DNA from: Myxosarcina sp. GI1
GTDB lineage: Bacteria; Cyanobacteriota; Cyanobacteriia; Cyanobacteriales; Xenococcaceae
Direction: 5' to 3'
Length of the DNA stretch: 64,000 nt
Assembly: GCF_000756305.1 (NCBI RefSeq)
Contig: NZ_JRFE01000007.1
Coordinates: 63,421 to 127,420 of the forward strand
The number at the start of each line of letters is the position of its first letter. Position 1 is the stretch's first letter. The position numbers and the translations under genes were made by a program. This document shows positions 11,959 to 21,732 of this stretch, piece after piece. The notes below the pieces were generated by a model. That model saw only the letters and a program-made list of their open reading frames with translations. It ran no database searches and was not told the DNA's origin.

Positions 11959-13586
11959 TATTCCCATTCAATAGTTCCAGGTGGTTTAGAAGTAATATCG
12001 TAAACGACTCTATTTACACCTTTAACTTCATTAACCATGCGATTGGAAATGGTTTCTAACAGATCGTAGGGGACTCTCGCCCAGTCGGCAGTCATCCCAT
12101 CTTCGCTAGTAATAAACCGTAGTACTACAGGATGGGCATAGGTACGCTTATCGCCCATAACGCCGACGCTACGAATTGGCAGCAAGACAGCAAAAGCCTG
12201 CCAGAAGTCATGATAAACTTCCTGTCTGCTAATTTCGTCCCGCACTATATAGTCGGCATCGCGTAAAATATTCAGTCGTTCGGCAGTAACTTCGCCAATA
12301 ATTCTAATTGCTAACCCAGGACCAGGAAAAGGATGACGGCGCACGATTTCTTCGGGCAAACCAATAGAACGAGCGACATTACGAACTTCGTCTTTAAATA
12401 GCTTGCGTAAGGGTTCGACTAATTTAAAACGGAGATTTTTGGGCAAACCGCCTACATTATGATGGCTTTTAATTTTCACCGCTACTCTTTCGCCTGTTTT
12501 GGGATCGACATTAGTATCGGCAGATTCAATTACGTCGGGATATAGAGTGCCTTGAGCTAAATAGTCAAATGGTCCCAATCTTTGAGATTCCTCTTCAAAA
12601 ACCTGAATAAATTCGTGTCCGATACGACGGCGTTTGACTTCGGGATCGGTTACTCCCTCCATTTGTCTGATAAAGCGATCGCGCGCCTGAACGTATTCTA
12701 CGGGAATGTGAAACTGCTCTTTGAATATCTGCATCAATCGCTCTGGTTCGCCTTTACGCATAAAGCCCTGGTCGATAAACATACAGGTAAGGCGATCGCC
12801 AATAGCTCTATGCAGTAAAAAAGCCAGGGTCGATGAATCTACACCTCCTGATAGAGCTAGCAAGACTCTTTTATCTCCTACTCTGGCTTTGATCTCGCGG
12901 ATTGATTCTTCTACAAAAGCTTCTGTCGTCCAGGTAGGTTCGCACTGGCAAATATGATAGACAAAGTTACGAATTAAAGCGATACCGCCTTCAGAATGGA
13001 CGACTTCTGGATGAAACTGAACCCCAAACAGTTTGCGTTCGGGATGGGAAATTGCCGCACAGGGGGTATTCTGGGTGCGAGCCAAAACAGAAAATCCTGC
13101 TGGTAACTTGGTACAAGAGTCACCATGACTCATCCACATCGTAGAGCCATCTTCAACGTTGGTTAACAAGTCTGTCGGATCTTCAATTAATAAATTGGCT
13201 TTGCCGTATTCTCCTAGTTTGACTTGCTCTACAGTTCCGCCAAGCTGTTTGACCATTAGCTGCATGCCGTAGCACACTCCCAAAACGGGAATCTTTAAGT
13301 TCCATATTTCGGGATCGCATTGGGGAGCATGTTCATCGTAGACAGAATTAGGTCCTCCAGAAAGAATAATTCCCTGGGGATTGAGTTGGCGTAGCTGTTC
13401 TGCTGTAGTTCGATAGGAAATAACTTCAGAATAAACCTGAGTTTCGCGAATTCTACGGGCGATTAACTCGGAATACTGCGAGCCAAAATCGATAATAATA
13501 ATTTTTTGGCGATCGAGAGTATTGGCTAGAGACTCGGAAGATAGAGACTCTGTGTTTTGAGGGCTGGCTTGAGTTTGAATAGTCAC
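11958..13586 (-). CDS. guaA: GMP synthase (glutamine-hydrolysing)
   Basis: Converts XMP to GMP using glutamine and ATP. The 542-aa protein is full length. The N-terminal class-I glutamine amidotransferase has the catalytic Cys in GVCYGMQLM and the His-Glu pair in [12 protein letters not shown]. The ATP-pyrophosphatase P-loop is [15 protein letters not shown], and the C-terminal dimerisation domain ends in KPPGTIEWE. It is followed upstream on the same strand by cbiD, a neighbour pairing common in cyanobacteria. It works with guaB3 at 60 kb in guanine nucleotide synthesis. Confidence 0.98.
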   Translation of the reverse strand: MTIQTQASPQNTESLSSESLANTLDRQKIIIIDFGSQYSELIARRIRETQVYSEVISYRTTAEQLRQLNPQGIILSGGPNSVYDEHAPQCDPEIWNLKIPVLGVCYGMQLMVKQLGGTVEQVKLGEYGKANLLIEDPTDLLTNVEDGSTMWMSHGDSCTKLPAGFSVLARTQNTPCAAISHPERKLFGVQFHPEVVHSEGGIALIRNFVYHICQCEPTWTTEAFVEESIREIKARVGDKRVLLALSGGVDSSTLAFLLHRAIGDRLTCMFIDQGFMRKGEPERLMQIFKEQFHIPVEYVQARDRFIRQMEGVTDPEVKRRRIGHEFIQVFEEESQRLGPFDYLAQGTLYPDVIESADTNVDPKTGERVAVKIKSHHNVGGLPKNLRFKLVEPLRKLFKDEVRNVARSIGLPEEIVRRHPFPGPGLAIRIIGEVTAERLNILRDADYIVRDEISRQEVYHDFWQAFAVLLPIRSVGVMGDKRTYAHPVVLRFITSEDGMTADWARVPYDLLETISNRMVNEVKGVNRVVYDITSKPPGTIEWE

Positions 13587-13735
13587 TATTTCTCTAGATG
13601 ATTTAAAGGTATATATATTTAATTACTATTCTTTGCAGAACTTAAAGTTTGTCTACCAAGTTTTGAATTTATAAGTTACAATTGCTTGGGACTTATTATT
13701 TTCTATTAAGTATTAGAAATATTCTAAAAAGTATA

Positions 13736-14836
13736 TCATAGGTTTGATAGCAAAATAGTTGCATTTGGACTTTGCTCGATAATTTTTCTCTGGCGATCGA
13801 ACAGTACCGAACCAACACGCACCTTTTGCTCGCTGTATTTAGCAATATAATTTTCAGCCCGACTATCTATCCTGGATGCGATCGCGCTATAAAGTAATTC
13901 TACCCAATCACTATTTTCCCTAGCGTCTAAATCGCGCAACATACATAGAGCAGCTTCGGTAGTCTCACAAGTATATATTTGCCGCAAACTCTCGGTTGAC
14001 ATACCGAGTAAAGCGCAGTGAGTGGTAAAAATTTCCAGCCTACCATCGGCTAAATGATTGTGAGTATGAAAAATACCGCCAGCCAACTTGATTAATTTGC
14101 CGTGATAGCCAAATAAGACAATCGATTTCACTTCACAAAGTGCGGCAGCAACTAACATCGAACCCAGCCAGTTAGCGGTTTTTACTAGTCGTTCGGGTTC
14201 GATTCCCATCTGCTGTGCCAAATCGAAACCGTTTTCACCAATGCAAAATACCAAAGAGTCAAATAACTTGGCTTTGGCAGCTAACTTAGTCTGATATGCC
14301 TCTAACTGGCTAGCAGCAACTAATGGCTGAACGATACCAGTTGTCCCCAACAGAGATAATCCTTCTACTACCCCAAAAGCCTCGTTAGAAGTGCGCTTTG
14401 CCAATCTGCGTCCTTCAGGCAAAATAATGGTTACGGTAATGCTTTCTTGAGGATGCAATAAAGGCTGAAGGTTGGCTGTAATTAGTTCACGCGCGTAACT
14501 ATAAATAGCTGCTCGTTCCTGTCGATCTAGCTGAAGACCAACTCCTTCTCCTCCTCTAATTTCAATTTTTTGCTCTTTAACTGCCTCAGCAGATGTAACT
14601 AATGCCCAAACGGGAGTATTACGTGTTAGATCTAAATGATCTCCAGGATCGCTACGAGTAATGGCAATTGCCGAACTATTATTTAGTTTGGCTACCTGTT
14701 CGATGTCGATAGTTACTATTTGCGCTGGTTTAATTAGATCGACTTTTACCGAGTGCAGTTCTGGTTCCTGATGGAGGTGTCGCAGGGCAGCGATCGCCGA
14801 AGCACAGGCAAAAACTGGTAGAGTGTATCCTTGCAA
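13736..14836 (-). CDS. cbiD: cobalt-precorrin-5B (C1)-methyltransferase CbiD
   Basis: SAM-dependent methylation of C1 in the anaerobic cobalamin (here pseudocobalamin) route. The protein is 366 aa. The regions SDPGDHLDLT, IRGGEGVGL and FGVVEGLSLLGTTGIVQPL are characteristic, as is LFGYHGKLIKLAGGIFHTHNH near the middle. It lies 150 bp upstream of guaA on the same strand and diverges from moaA. No cobalamin riboswitch is visible in the 244-bp divergent region. Confidence 0.94.
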   Translation of the reverse strand: MQGYTLPVFACASAIAALRHLHQEPELHSVKVDLIKPAQIVTIDIEQVAKLNNSSAIAITRSDPGDHLDLTRNTPVWALVTSAEAVKEQKIEIRGGEGVGLQLDRQERAAIYSYARELITANLQPLLHPQESITVTIILPEGRRLAKRTSNEAFGVVEGLSLLGTTGIVQPLVAASQLEAYQTKLAAKAKLFDSLVFCIGENGFDLAQQMGIEPERLVKTANWLGSMLVAAALCEVKSIVLFGYHGKLIKLAGGIFHTHNHLADGRLEIFTTHCALLGMSTESLRQIYTCETTEAALCMLRDLDARENSDWVELLYSAIASRIDSRAENYIAKYSEQKVRVGSVLFDRQRKIIEQSPNATILLSNL

Positions 14837-15080
14837 GTTACTTTTCCTTTTAGATTTATAGTAATTTTTATGTCTACTAAAATGAAGTTAGACTCAAATA
14901 GCTAATCATCAGCGATCGCTGAATTGAAAAAAATTCTAACAAATAGCCATTGCTACTAACATTTGCTCTTGACGAACTTCGCTTGCTCATCAAAATTTGC
15001 TATTCATAAAATAGTGGCGATCGATAATAAATATCTATTATTTCTATACTTGAAATACCAGGAAACATATACAAATATAA

Positions 15081-16073
15081 ATGTCTAATATAATTGACTA
15101 TCTAAGAATTAGCGTCATCGATAAGTGTAATTTTCGCTGTCAATATTGTATGCCAGAAGGTGCCAAACTCAATTATCTTCTCGGTGGAGAATTACTGACC
15201 AATAAAGAAATAGCTACTTTAGTCAAAGATGTGTTTATCCCCGTAGGCTTTACCAAGTTTCGTCTGACGGGAGGAGAACCATTACTACGTCCTGGAATAG
15301 TAGATATAGTAAGAGATATTGCCCGACAGCCGCAAACAAAAGATTTGGCAATGACTACCAATGCTTTTTTACTTGCCAATCTCGCAGGAGAACTATACGA
15401 TGCTGGTTTAAATCGAATCAATATTAGCCTCGATTCTTTAAATCCCGAAACTTTTGACAAAATCATTGGCAATCGCGGGCGCAGTCGTTGGCAGCAAACC
15501 TGGCAAGGTATATTAGCAGCGCATCGGGTAGGGTTCGATCCTTTAAAATTAAACGTAGTGGTGATTCCTGGGGTAAACGATCGCGAAGTTCTCGATCTAG
15601 CTGCTTTAACCCTCGATCGCCATTGGCACGTTCGCTTTATTGAGTTTATGCCCATCGGCAATCCCGAACTGTTTGGCGATCGCGCCTGGATTGATTCTGA
15701 GGAGTTGCGGCAGACAATTCGGCAACGCTGGGGGCTAGAAGCATCTCAAGTCAACGGTAATGGACCTGCGGACGTGTTTCAAATTCCTGGTGCCAAAGGA
15801 ACTATCGGCTTTATTTCTCAGATGTCTGAATGTTTTTGCGATCGCTGCAATCGCATTCGCCTCTCGGCAGATGGTTGGCTGCGTCCCTGTCTATTAAACG
15901 AACAGGGGCAAATCGATCTTAAAACTATGTTGCGTAAAGGAATGAGCGCGATCGAATTGCAACAACAGGTAAAACAGCTACTGGCAATCAAACCAGAAGT
16001 TAACTTCAAACAAAGAGATTCTGGTACGGATGCAGGAGTTTATACTCGTACTATGTCGCAGATTGGCGGGTGA
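15081..16073 (+). CDS. moaA: GTP 3',8-cyclase MoaA
   Basis: Radical-SAM enzyme that starts molybdenum cofactor synthesis by rearranging GTP to 3',8-cH2GTP. The 330-aa protein has the N-terminal [4Fe-4S] motif CNFRCQYC at about residue 16. The second cluster Cys residues are in [21 protein letters not shown] near residue 252. It ends in the conserved C-terminal Gly-Gly (MSQIGG) that feeds into the active site. The other moa genes are not in the window. Confidence 0.97.
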   Translation: MSNIIDYLRISVIDKCNFRCQYCMPEGAKLNYLLGGELLTNKEIATLVKDVFIPVGFTKFRLTGGEPLLRPGIVDIVRDIARQPQTKDLAMTTNAFLLANLAGELYDAGLNRINISLDSLNPETFDKIIGNRGRSRWQQTWQGILAAHRVGFDPLKLNVVVIPGVNDREVLDLAALTLDRHWHVRFIEFMPIGNPELFGDRAWIDSEELRQTIRQRWGLEASQVNGNGPADVFQIPGAKGTIGFISQMSECFCDRCNRIRLSADGWLRPCLLNEQGQIDLKTMLRKGMSAIELQQQVKQLLAIKPEVNFKQRDSGTDAGVYTRTMSQIGG

Positions 16074-16256
16074 TAAATCGTTAGTAGGAAGTAGAAAATA
16101 GTAAGTGCATACTTATTTTACTAGCAATCGCTTTTCGCTCTAATTTATCGAATAACGCGATTTACTATCTGGCGAGTTTGAGTCAAAATGCGATCGTGTT
16201 GTTACCGTTTTTTTGGAAAGACCGCAGACGGCAGTTAGTAGTCAAGATAGTAAATC

Positions 16257-17156
16257 ATGGGCAAACAAATAGCATTTTTGGGATTGGGATTAATGGGTGG
16301 AGCGATGGCGGCTAATTTGGCGCGTCGTGGTTATGAGGTTAGAGCCTGGAATCGAACCAGCGATCGCCCTGGAGTCAAATTAGCTGCTGAAGGAGGTGCA
16401 ACTGTAGTTGAGTCGTTACAAGAGGCAGTAACAACGGCTGAAATAGTATTTTCCTGCGTTGGAGATGTTCCCGATGTCGAAGAAGTGTTGCTAGGAGATA
16501 AAGGAGTGGTGCAGTTTGCCCAACCTAATACTTTGGTGATAGATATGAGTACCATCGGCAGCGAAGCAGCAAAACAAATTGGCGCGAAATTACAGCAACA
16601 GCAGCTTAGATTTATGGATGCACCAGTTTCTGGAGGCGACACGGGAGCACAGCAAGGTACGCTGACAATTATGATAGGAGGTGCCGAAGCTGACTTTGAA
16701 GAATGTTTGCCGTACTTAGAAGCAATGGGAAAAAATATTACTCTCTGTGGCGATATTGGTAGCGGACAGGCGGTTAAAATGTGCAATCAGATTCTCTGCG
16801 CCGTTTATATGGTAGGTATTTGTGAAGCAATGGAGATGGCTAAACAACAGGGTATCGATCCCAATCTAGTTGTAGATGTTTGCGGTACGGGAGCGGCTGG
16901 TTCCTGGGCTTTATCTAATTTGGGAGAAAAAATAATTGACGGTGATTATGCTCCTGGGTTTGCCATCAAGCACATTCTTAAAGATTTGCGATTAGTGCAA
17001 AGCATCAATCAATCTTTAGAAAATCGCGATCTTTCTGGAACCGAGTTAGCCGATCGCCTGTTTAAAATAGTCAAAGAAATGGATAACGGACAAGGCGGCG
17101 AACAGGGAACACAAGCTATGATTCGCGCCTATTTAGCTCGGATTGAGTCTAAGTAA
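16257..17156 (+). CDS. NAD(P)-dependent beta-hydroxyacid dehydrogenase family protein
   Basis: A 299-aa oxidoreductase of the 3-hydroxyisobutyrate dehydrogenase / glyoxylate reductase (GLYR) group. The Rossmann motif GLGLMGGAMAANLARRGY opens the protein. The substrate-binding signature DAPVSGGDTGAQQGTLTIM and the catalytic-Lys region GQAVKMCNQIL are present. It probably reduces a small semialdehyde or alpha-keto acid such as glyoxylate or succinic semialdehyde (inference from the family). Stand-alone gene. Confidence 0.88.
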   Translation: MGKQIAFLGLGLMGGAMAANLARRGYEVRAWNRTSDRPGVKLAAEGGATVVESLQEAVTTAEIVFSCVGDVPDVEEVLLGDKGVVQFAQPNTLVIDMSTIGSEAAKQIGAKLQQQQLRFMDAPVSGGDTGAQQGTLTIMIGGAEADFEECLPYLEAMGKNITLCGDIGSGQAVKMCNQILCAVYMVGICEAMEMAKQQGIDPNLVVDVCGTGAAGSWALSNLGEKIIDGDYAPGFAIKHILKDLRLVQSINQSLENRDLSGTELADRLFKIVKEMDNGQGGEQGTQAMIRAYLARIESK

Positions 17157-17177
17157 AAATAAAGCGATTGCCTTATC

Positions 17178-17240
17178 AATGAACAATGAACATTAACCAT
17201 TGAACATTACAGACAATAAATGTTAAATGATAAATGCTTA
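17178..17240. repeat. AATGAACAATGAACATT-type dispersed repeat, copy 1
   Basis: About 63 bp of AATGAACA-like units, CCATTGAACA, TACAGA and TGTTAAATG. A clearly related copy is at 24412-24478, with the same order of blocks. Intergenic at both sites. Confidence 0.6.
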
Positions 17241-17244
17241 ATAT

Positions 17245-17616
17245 TTAAGGATGTAAATCTGTTAGAAAATCGGGCATCTTTAAAACATCGAAATAAACCA
17301 AAGCAGAAACAATAAGGGTGTAAAGGGTTGCACCACCCAATCCTATTAATAAATCTCGTTTCACGTTCTGTTGCTTTTCAGTCCAAAACATATCTATCGC
17401 GCCAAACTGCATCATCACTATACCCAGAACGTTTGAGAGCCAGTAACCAACAATAGTTCCAGGTAAAAACCAATTTGGAGCGATCCAAGTGACACCATAA
17501 CCAAATACTAAAGCGATCGGCAGATTAAAAAATAGATCGTTCCACCAAGAGAGGGGAGACAGCATATAACCAATGCCTATCAATGCTCCACTACGCAACT
17601 TCTTAAACAGACTCAC
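17245..17616 (-). CDS. hypothetical membrane protein
   Basis: A 123-aa protein with three hydrophobic segments, at about residues 30-60 (FNLPIALVFGYGVTWIAPNW and on), 57-75 and 92-110. It has no Cys and ends in a short soluble tail. It resembles small conserved cyanobacterial membrane proteins without known function. Start ATG at 17616. Divergent from the patatin-like gene. Confidence 0.65.
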   Translation of the reverse strand: MSLFKKLRSGALIGIGYMLSPLSWWNDLFFNLPIALVFGYGVTWIAPNWFLPGTIVGYWLSNVLGIVMMQFGAIDMFWTEKQQNVKRDLLIGLGGATLYTLIVSALVYFDVLKMPDFLTDLHP

Positions 17617-17763
17617 TATCTTTAACCGTCAACTTAACGTCATTTGGCTTATGCTTTAGTTTAGCCCTTCTCAATACGCTTCAGTTATTACAATTTAGGC
17701 TTTACAAAGTTATAGTATTCTGTTCTTTAGCAGTCTTAATTAGTCAATTTTTACCAGCCTACT

Positions 17764-19629
17764 ATGTCAGATTTGCAATCTTGTCCTCAAGCAGTTTCTA
17801 CGATTGCTCGTACAAATTTGGGCAATAAACTTTATTCTTTAACTAAAATGCCTGGATGGAAAGTATTGCAAAAGGCTTCAATTAAACTTTTATGGGTTGC
17901 GAGTTTAGTAGCGGTAAATGCTTCCGTTCGCTCCTTAGAGGCTCATGAAACTAAAGTAGCAGAAAGAGTTGATGCAGCAGCAGAAATTGTCTGTCTTTCT
18001 GCTTCGGGAAATGGTTACAATTGGGCTTCTACTTTTGCTTGGGCAGCAGAAATAGTTAGAAACGCAGCTAACAAGGTTGCTAATGATGCTAGATTGAACG
18101 TCGCCTGTGTTTCGGGAGCTAGTTCTGGTGGTGCTTTTGTGGCTACCTATGGCTCTTTATTACAAAATAAACAATTATTCAATCGATTGGGTTTTAATCC
18201 CCAAAATATTACTAAACAAGAAGCAGAAATTTTAGCTGATTCTCTGTTGTATATGGCATTAGCTGCGGATTTTCGCCCTGAAGTAGTTGATTTTTATACC
18301 ACTATTGACGGTAATTCTGTACCAGATCCTCCCTGGTGGAAAGCAAAATTTAGCCAGGAAAGAATAATGCTAGACTTTGGTACTAGAGTTATGTTGGCGC
18401 AGCATATTTCCCAGACAGATGTAGAGCAAGTCAACAAGTTAGATCGATTTGTTCGCTATCAAACCTTAAAAGAATTAGAAATTGCCGCCCAAAATAAAGA
18501 AATTCGCGATGAATACCGTCAGGTTACTTTTGACATCTGGCAGCAATCCCAAGCTATTTTAGATCGACTTTACCAAAAGGCAAACTATCAGAGAAAGCAA
18601 AGACAAAAAGATCGAGACGATTTTCGAGATAACCTCCAACATCCCGTGCGTCAGGCTTTAGCAAAAAAACCTGCTGATGGAATTTTAGCCTTAACTTATG
18701 CCGAACTAGCCTTTACCAAATCAACGGTAGACTACAAGAAAATGCGATCGCAAGCTCCACCTGCCGAAACTTTAGTCCCCTTTGTATTTGCTAATGAAGC
18801 AACAGCAAAAACAATTATTGAATCGCCTTTCTATCAAGCACAGGTTCGCCAAAATGCTCCTTACGTTGGGCAATATGTCATTTGTGTCGTACCTGATTAT
18901 TACACTATGATGCGACACGCAGCCAGAGAGCCAGAAATGATGGCTCCAGGAATTTACCGTTTATCCCCTTTGCTCGAAGGATCGACTATAAATCTAGCCG
19001 CAGGAGTCAGTTATTTTTATCAACCGCAAGCCGAAAAAAACTGGAATTCTCAACCCCAGTTTCAACTGATACCTGGCACTCGCTTCTGGCATCAAGGAGA
19101 CAAACTGCTAAATGCTCGAATGGGTGTAGCTGGAGGATGGGTAGATAGTTATGTTGGCGGACAGGCAACCTTATATTTAGGTTCTGGTTATGCCGCAAAG
19201 CAATCTAACTCTCATTTATATTTCTCGACTTTTTCTCGAAGGGATAGCATGGGTGAGTTTGCTCGCTATGTAGTAAAAAGGTATTTTGCTCCCCAAAACT
19301 CAGAGGAAGCAATTGCCAAGATTGAAAAACATCGCAATGCTTTACCCACCTTAATAAACCGTTATCAGCAGTATTATGGCGATCGCGAAATCAGTTGGCA
19401 GCCCATATTTGTCGATTATGAAGTGCGTTTTTTTCGCGAAAATCAAAACTTATTAGCAGGAATCGTAAGCTCGATCGACAATGTACTTAGGTTGGGCTTT
19501 AATTATATGCCCGCAGCCCTTACCAAGCAATCTAATTATCTGGTAAGTAGAACGATAAATGTAGTGCGTAAAACTTTAGGAACTAATAAAGATTTAGGCT
19601 ATATTTACGATCGCTCTTACAAAAAATGA
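17764..19629 (+). CDS. patatin-like serine hydrolase, probably membrane-anchored
   Basis: A 621-aa protein. Residues ~38-58 (ASIKLLWVASLVAVNASVRS) form a hydrophobic signal or anchor. A patatin-like arrangement follows: a glycine-containing turn LSASGNGYN in the oxyanion position, the nucleophile elbow SGASSGGAF (Ser near residue 120), and a late GGWVDSYVGG that could carry the catalytic Asp in place of the usual DGG. Acyl hydrolase (lipase/phospholipase) activity is an inference. The long inserts between these motifs are unlike simple patatins, so it may be a divergent subfamily. Confidence 0.6.
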   Translation: MSDLQSCPQAVSTIARTNLGNKLYSLTKMPGWKVLQKASIKLLWVASLVAVNASVRSLEAHETKVAERVDAAAEIVCLSASGNGYNWASTFAWAAEIVRNAANKVANDARLNVACVSGASSGGAFVATYGSLLQNKQLFNRLGFNPQNITKQEAEILADSLLYMALAADFRPEVVDFYTTIDGNSVPDPPWWKAKFSQERIMLDFGTRVMLAQHISQTDVEQVNKLDRFVRYQTLKELEIAAQNKEIRDEYRQVTFDIWQQSQAILDRLYQKANYQRKQRQKDRDDFRDNLQHPVRQALAKKPADGILALTYAELAFTKSTVDYKKMRSQAPPAETLVPFVFANEATAKTIIESPFYQAQVRQNAPYVGQYVICVVPDYYTMMRHAAREPEMMAPGIYRLSPLLEGSTINLAAGVSYFYQPQAEKNWNSQPQFQLIPGTRFWHQGDKLLNARMGVAGGWVDSYVGGQATLYLGSGYAAKQSNSHLYFSTFSRRDSMGEFARYVVKRYFAPQNSEEAIAKIEKHRNALPTLINRYQQYYGDREISWQPIFVDYEVRFFRENQNLLAGIVSSIDNVLRLGFNYMPAALTKQSNYLVSRTINVVRKTLGTNKDLGYIYDRSYKK

Positions 19630-19660
19630 TTTTGACTTATTTGAGTAATTAAATAAAGTT

Positions 19661-19694
19661 GCGCGATTACGTTCCGCGTAGCCTTCGGATCGCC
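19661..19694. repeat. dispersed palindromic element, copy 2 (short, inverted)
   Basis: The reverse complement reads GCGATCCGAAGGCTACGCGG followed by AACGTAATCGCGC. This matches both ends and the core of the 752-814 element with the middle missing. Intergenic. Confidence 0.55.
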
Positions 19695-19778
19695 TAACAG
19701 TTTTAACCCAAATGCAAATACCAAAATCATAATGGGAATACTGAAGCTATAAAAGTATTTATTATTAGAAATTTTCCC

Positions 19779-21293
19779 ATGTCGATCGCCGATTCAGCTA
19801 TTTTACAGTTACCAAAAGTCGATCTATCGCTAAGGCAGCTACTTCCAGAATATTCGGGAATTTATTATGTAATCGATGAAAATAACCACGTTTGGTATAT
19901 AGGGCAAGCTGCGAACATTAACAAACGCTGGCAAGGTAAAACACATCATCGCATTTATCAATTAGAAGCTCGCAAGCAGCAAAAATTTACTATTTACTAC
20001 GAGCGAGTCGATCGCTCTCAATTAGATACTGTAGAAAAGCAACGCATCGAGAAATACAGTCCTCATCTGAATACAAGTCCAGTCAAAACAAAAAAAGTAC
20101 GTCCGACTGAAACACTTTTAAGAGAAACCCTTGTTGCGATCGCAGATTTTGCTTTTATTTTAGGTGTAGAACCGCCAAGAAAAGAAATTGAATCTCAAAT
20201 TAACAATAATTGGATGGCGCACAAACAAGTATTGGAATTGAATACTATTCATATTTGTATAAATACAGAAGCACTTGATACCAAATTTAAAATAGATTCA
20301 ATAGAACAAAGAGAAGCGATCTTTAAAAGTATCTTTGGCAGTCGTAAAGCCTATGTAAATAGATGGCAATCATATTCACCTTACTGTCCTTTCACGTATC
20401 GCCTCTTTGTAAATAATTACGCTGTTGAAGTAGTTCGTTTGGATTTGTGGAAAACGGCAGAAAAGACAGAAATAGCAAAAGACTATTTTTTAACAAAATT
20501 AGCCCAAGAATCGATCGCAACTCTGACACCAGAATCTTTAGCTCAATTTCAACAGCAACTACAAAACAAAAGCTGGTACAGTCTTCTTGTAGGTAGATTA
20601 ATTCCTTACACCTCAGATTTAATCAAACTAGTTTTTAACGAACCGATCGATCGAGAAGCAATTTATAAAAAGTTAGCAACAATCAGCAATGATTACATAA
20701 CAAGAAAAAGAGGAGTCGGCAGTCGTCCTGAAATGCCTGATATTGATAAATTACTTATCAATAGAGGAATCGATTTACAAAAATACAGTAGAAGCGGAAT
20801 AATAACTATGTCTAGACAAGGGCGTATAGGATTATTTATCCAATGTTTTGGTTTCGAGGCTCAAAAATATAGAAAATCTGCTAGTGGAAAGCTTGTTTCT
20901 TCCTATCTTGCAGTGTATGAAACTTTAGAAAACCACAAACAAAAGGTTGCACCATCAAATTTATTCGATACTGTTTATCTGCTTGCTAGTGTCGATCGCC
21001 AAGCGTGGTTATTAGTAGAAGAATATTTACAAGACTTTGCCAAACCTGCTACTAAGTTAAATAATGGCGAAGGCTACGTAGAAAAAGCCTATGTTTCGCC
21101 ACGTAAATTCCTCACACCAGCAAAAGTAAAGATCGAGCTACAAGAAATGAAATATAGTGCTTGGATTCCTTTTGGCTTAAATCCAAAGTTCGATACATTT
21201 GAAGCAGCCAAAGAAGAAATCAAACGAAGATTGCAAACAGCTAATTTACCAAATTTAAAATTAGCATTAAAAAAAGAAAGTATTACAAAATAA
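19779..21293 (+). CDS. GIY-YIG nuclease-domain protein with long unknown C-terminal part
   Basis: A 504-aa protein. Residues ~24-100 form a GIY-YIG domain: GIYYV at the first strand, WYIGQA for YIG, the catalytic Arg in NINKRW, the metal-binding Glu in VEKQRIEKY and an Asn in HLN. All key residues appear present, so it could be an active nuclease. The remaining ~400 residues are unrecognised, rich in Lys and Arg, and mixed helical. It is a stand-alone gene next to a dispersed repeat. A role in DNA repair or defence is possible but unsupported by context. Confidence 0.65.
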   Translation: MSIADSAILQLPKVDLSLRQLLPEYSGIYYVIDENNHVWYIGQAANINKRWQGKTHHRIYQLEARKQQKFTIYYERVDRSQLDTVEKQRIEKYSPHLNTSPVKTKKVRPTETLLRETLVAIADFAFILGVEPPRKEIESQINNNWMAHKQVLELNTIHICINTEALDTKFKIDSIEQREAIFKSIFGSRKAYVNRWQSYSPYCPFTYRLFVNNYAVEVVRLDLWKTAEKTEIAKDYFLTKLAQESIATLTPESLAQFQQQLQNKSWYSLLVGRLIPYTSDLIKLVFNEPIDREAIYKKLATISNDYITRKRGVGSRPEMPDIDKLLINRGIDLQKYSRSGIITMSRQGRIGLFIQCFGFEAQKYRKSASGKLVSSYLAVYETLENHKQKVAPSNLFDTVYLLASVDRQAWLLVEEYLQDFAKPATKLNNGEGYVEKAYVSPRKFLTPAKVKIELQEMKYSAWIPFGLNPKFDTFEAAKEEIKRRLQTANLPNLKLALKKESITK

Positions 21294-21334
21294 TTTTTAA
21301 TTAAGTTAAGCAAGCATAATAATTTATAAAACCA

Positions 21335-21517
21335 TCAATCTTTAGCGGTAACTGGTAGATAGAGAGGAAAACTGAAACACTGGCAGGTTTCAAAACAGCT
21401 AATTTGGGTATTATCGTTAAAATGACAAAAAGAAGCGATCGCATAAAGCGATTGTTGCTTCAATTCACAGTAAAATTCTTCAATAAATATTTCAACAGTT
21501 CCTCGCGATCGCTTGGA
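21335..21517 (-). CDS. possible small Cys-rich protein or gene fragment without a normal start
   Basis: In the 439-bp gap between the GIY-YIG and FG-GAP genes, the minus strand is open for 60 codons from after a stop at 21518-21520 to a TGA at 21335-21337. Its translation looks like real protein: VEIFIEEFYCELKQQ, then YAIASFCHFNDN, then CFETCQCFSFPLYLP. There are five Cys. No ATG or GTG lies in the frame; the only alternative start is an internal TTG. It may be the 3' remnant of a gene or use a rare start. I do not recognise the family. Confidence 0.4.
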   Translation of the reverse strand, partial: SKRSRGTVEIFIEEFYCELKQQSLYAIASFCHFNDNTQISCFETCQCFSFPLYLPVTAKD

Positions 21518-21732
21518 TTAAATTTGCGATCGCGCCACTAAAATCGAGCTTAAAACTCAAAATAGTTGAGTCATTTCATTTAGTAATATCAATTCTTGAA
21601 AATAACAAGATACTTATTATTTGTCTTTATGCAGAAGCCAAGAGCAATAATTTTAGAGTTTTTTCCTATTAAGTAAAAATATATTATCTGTCTTGCTACT
21701 TTTGTGAATTGGTACGATTTTTTTGGCAAAAT

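Noticed and set aside
6387..15080. Search for cobalamin riboswitches before cobM and cbiD
   Set aside because: No B12-box-like sequence or conserved junction was visible. The gaps are short.
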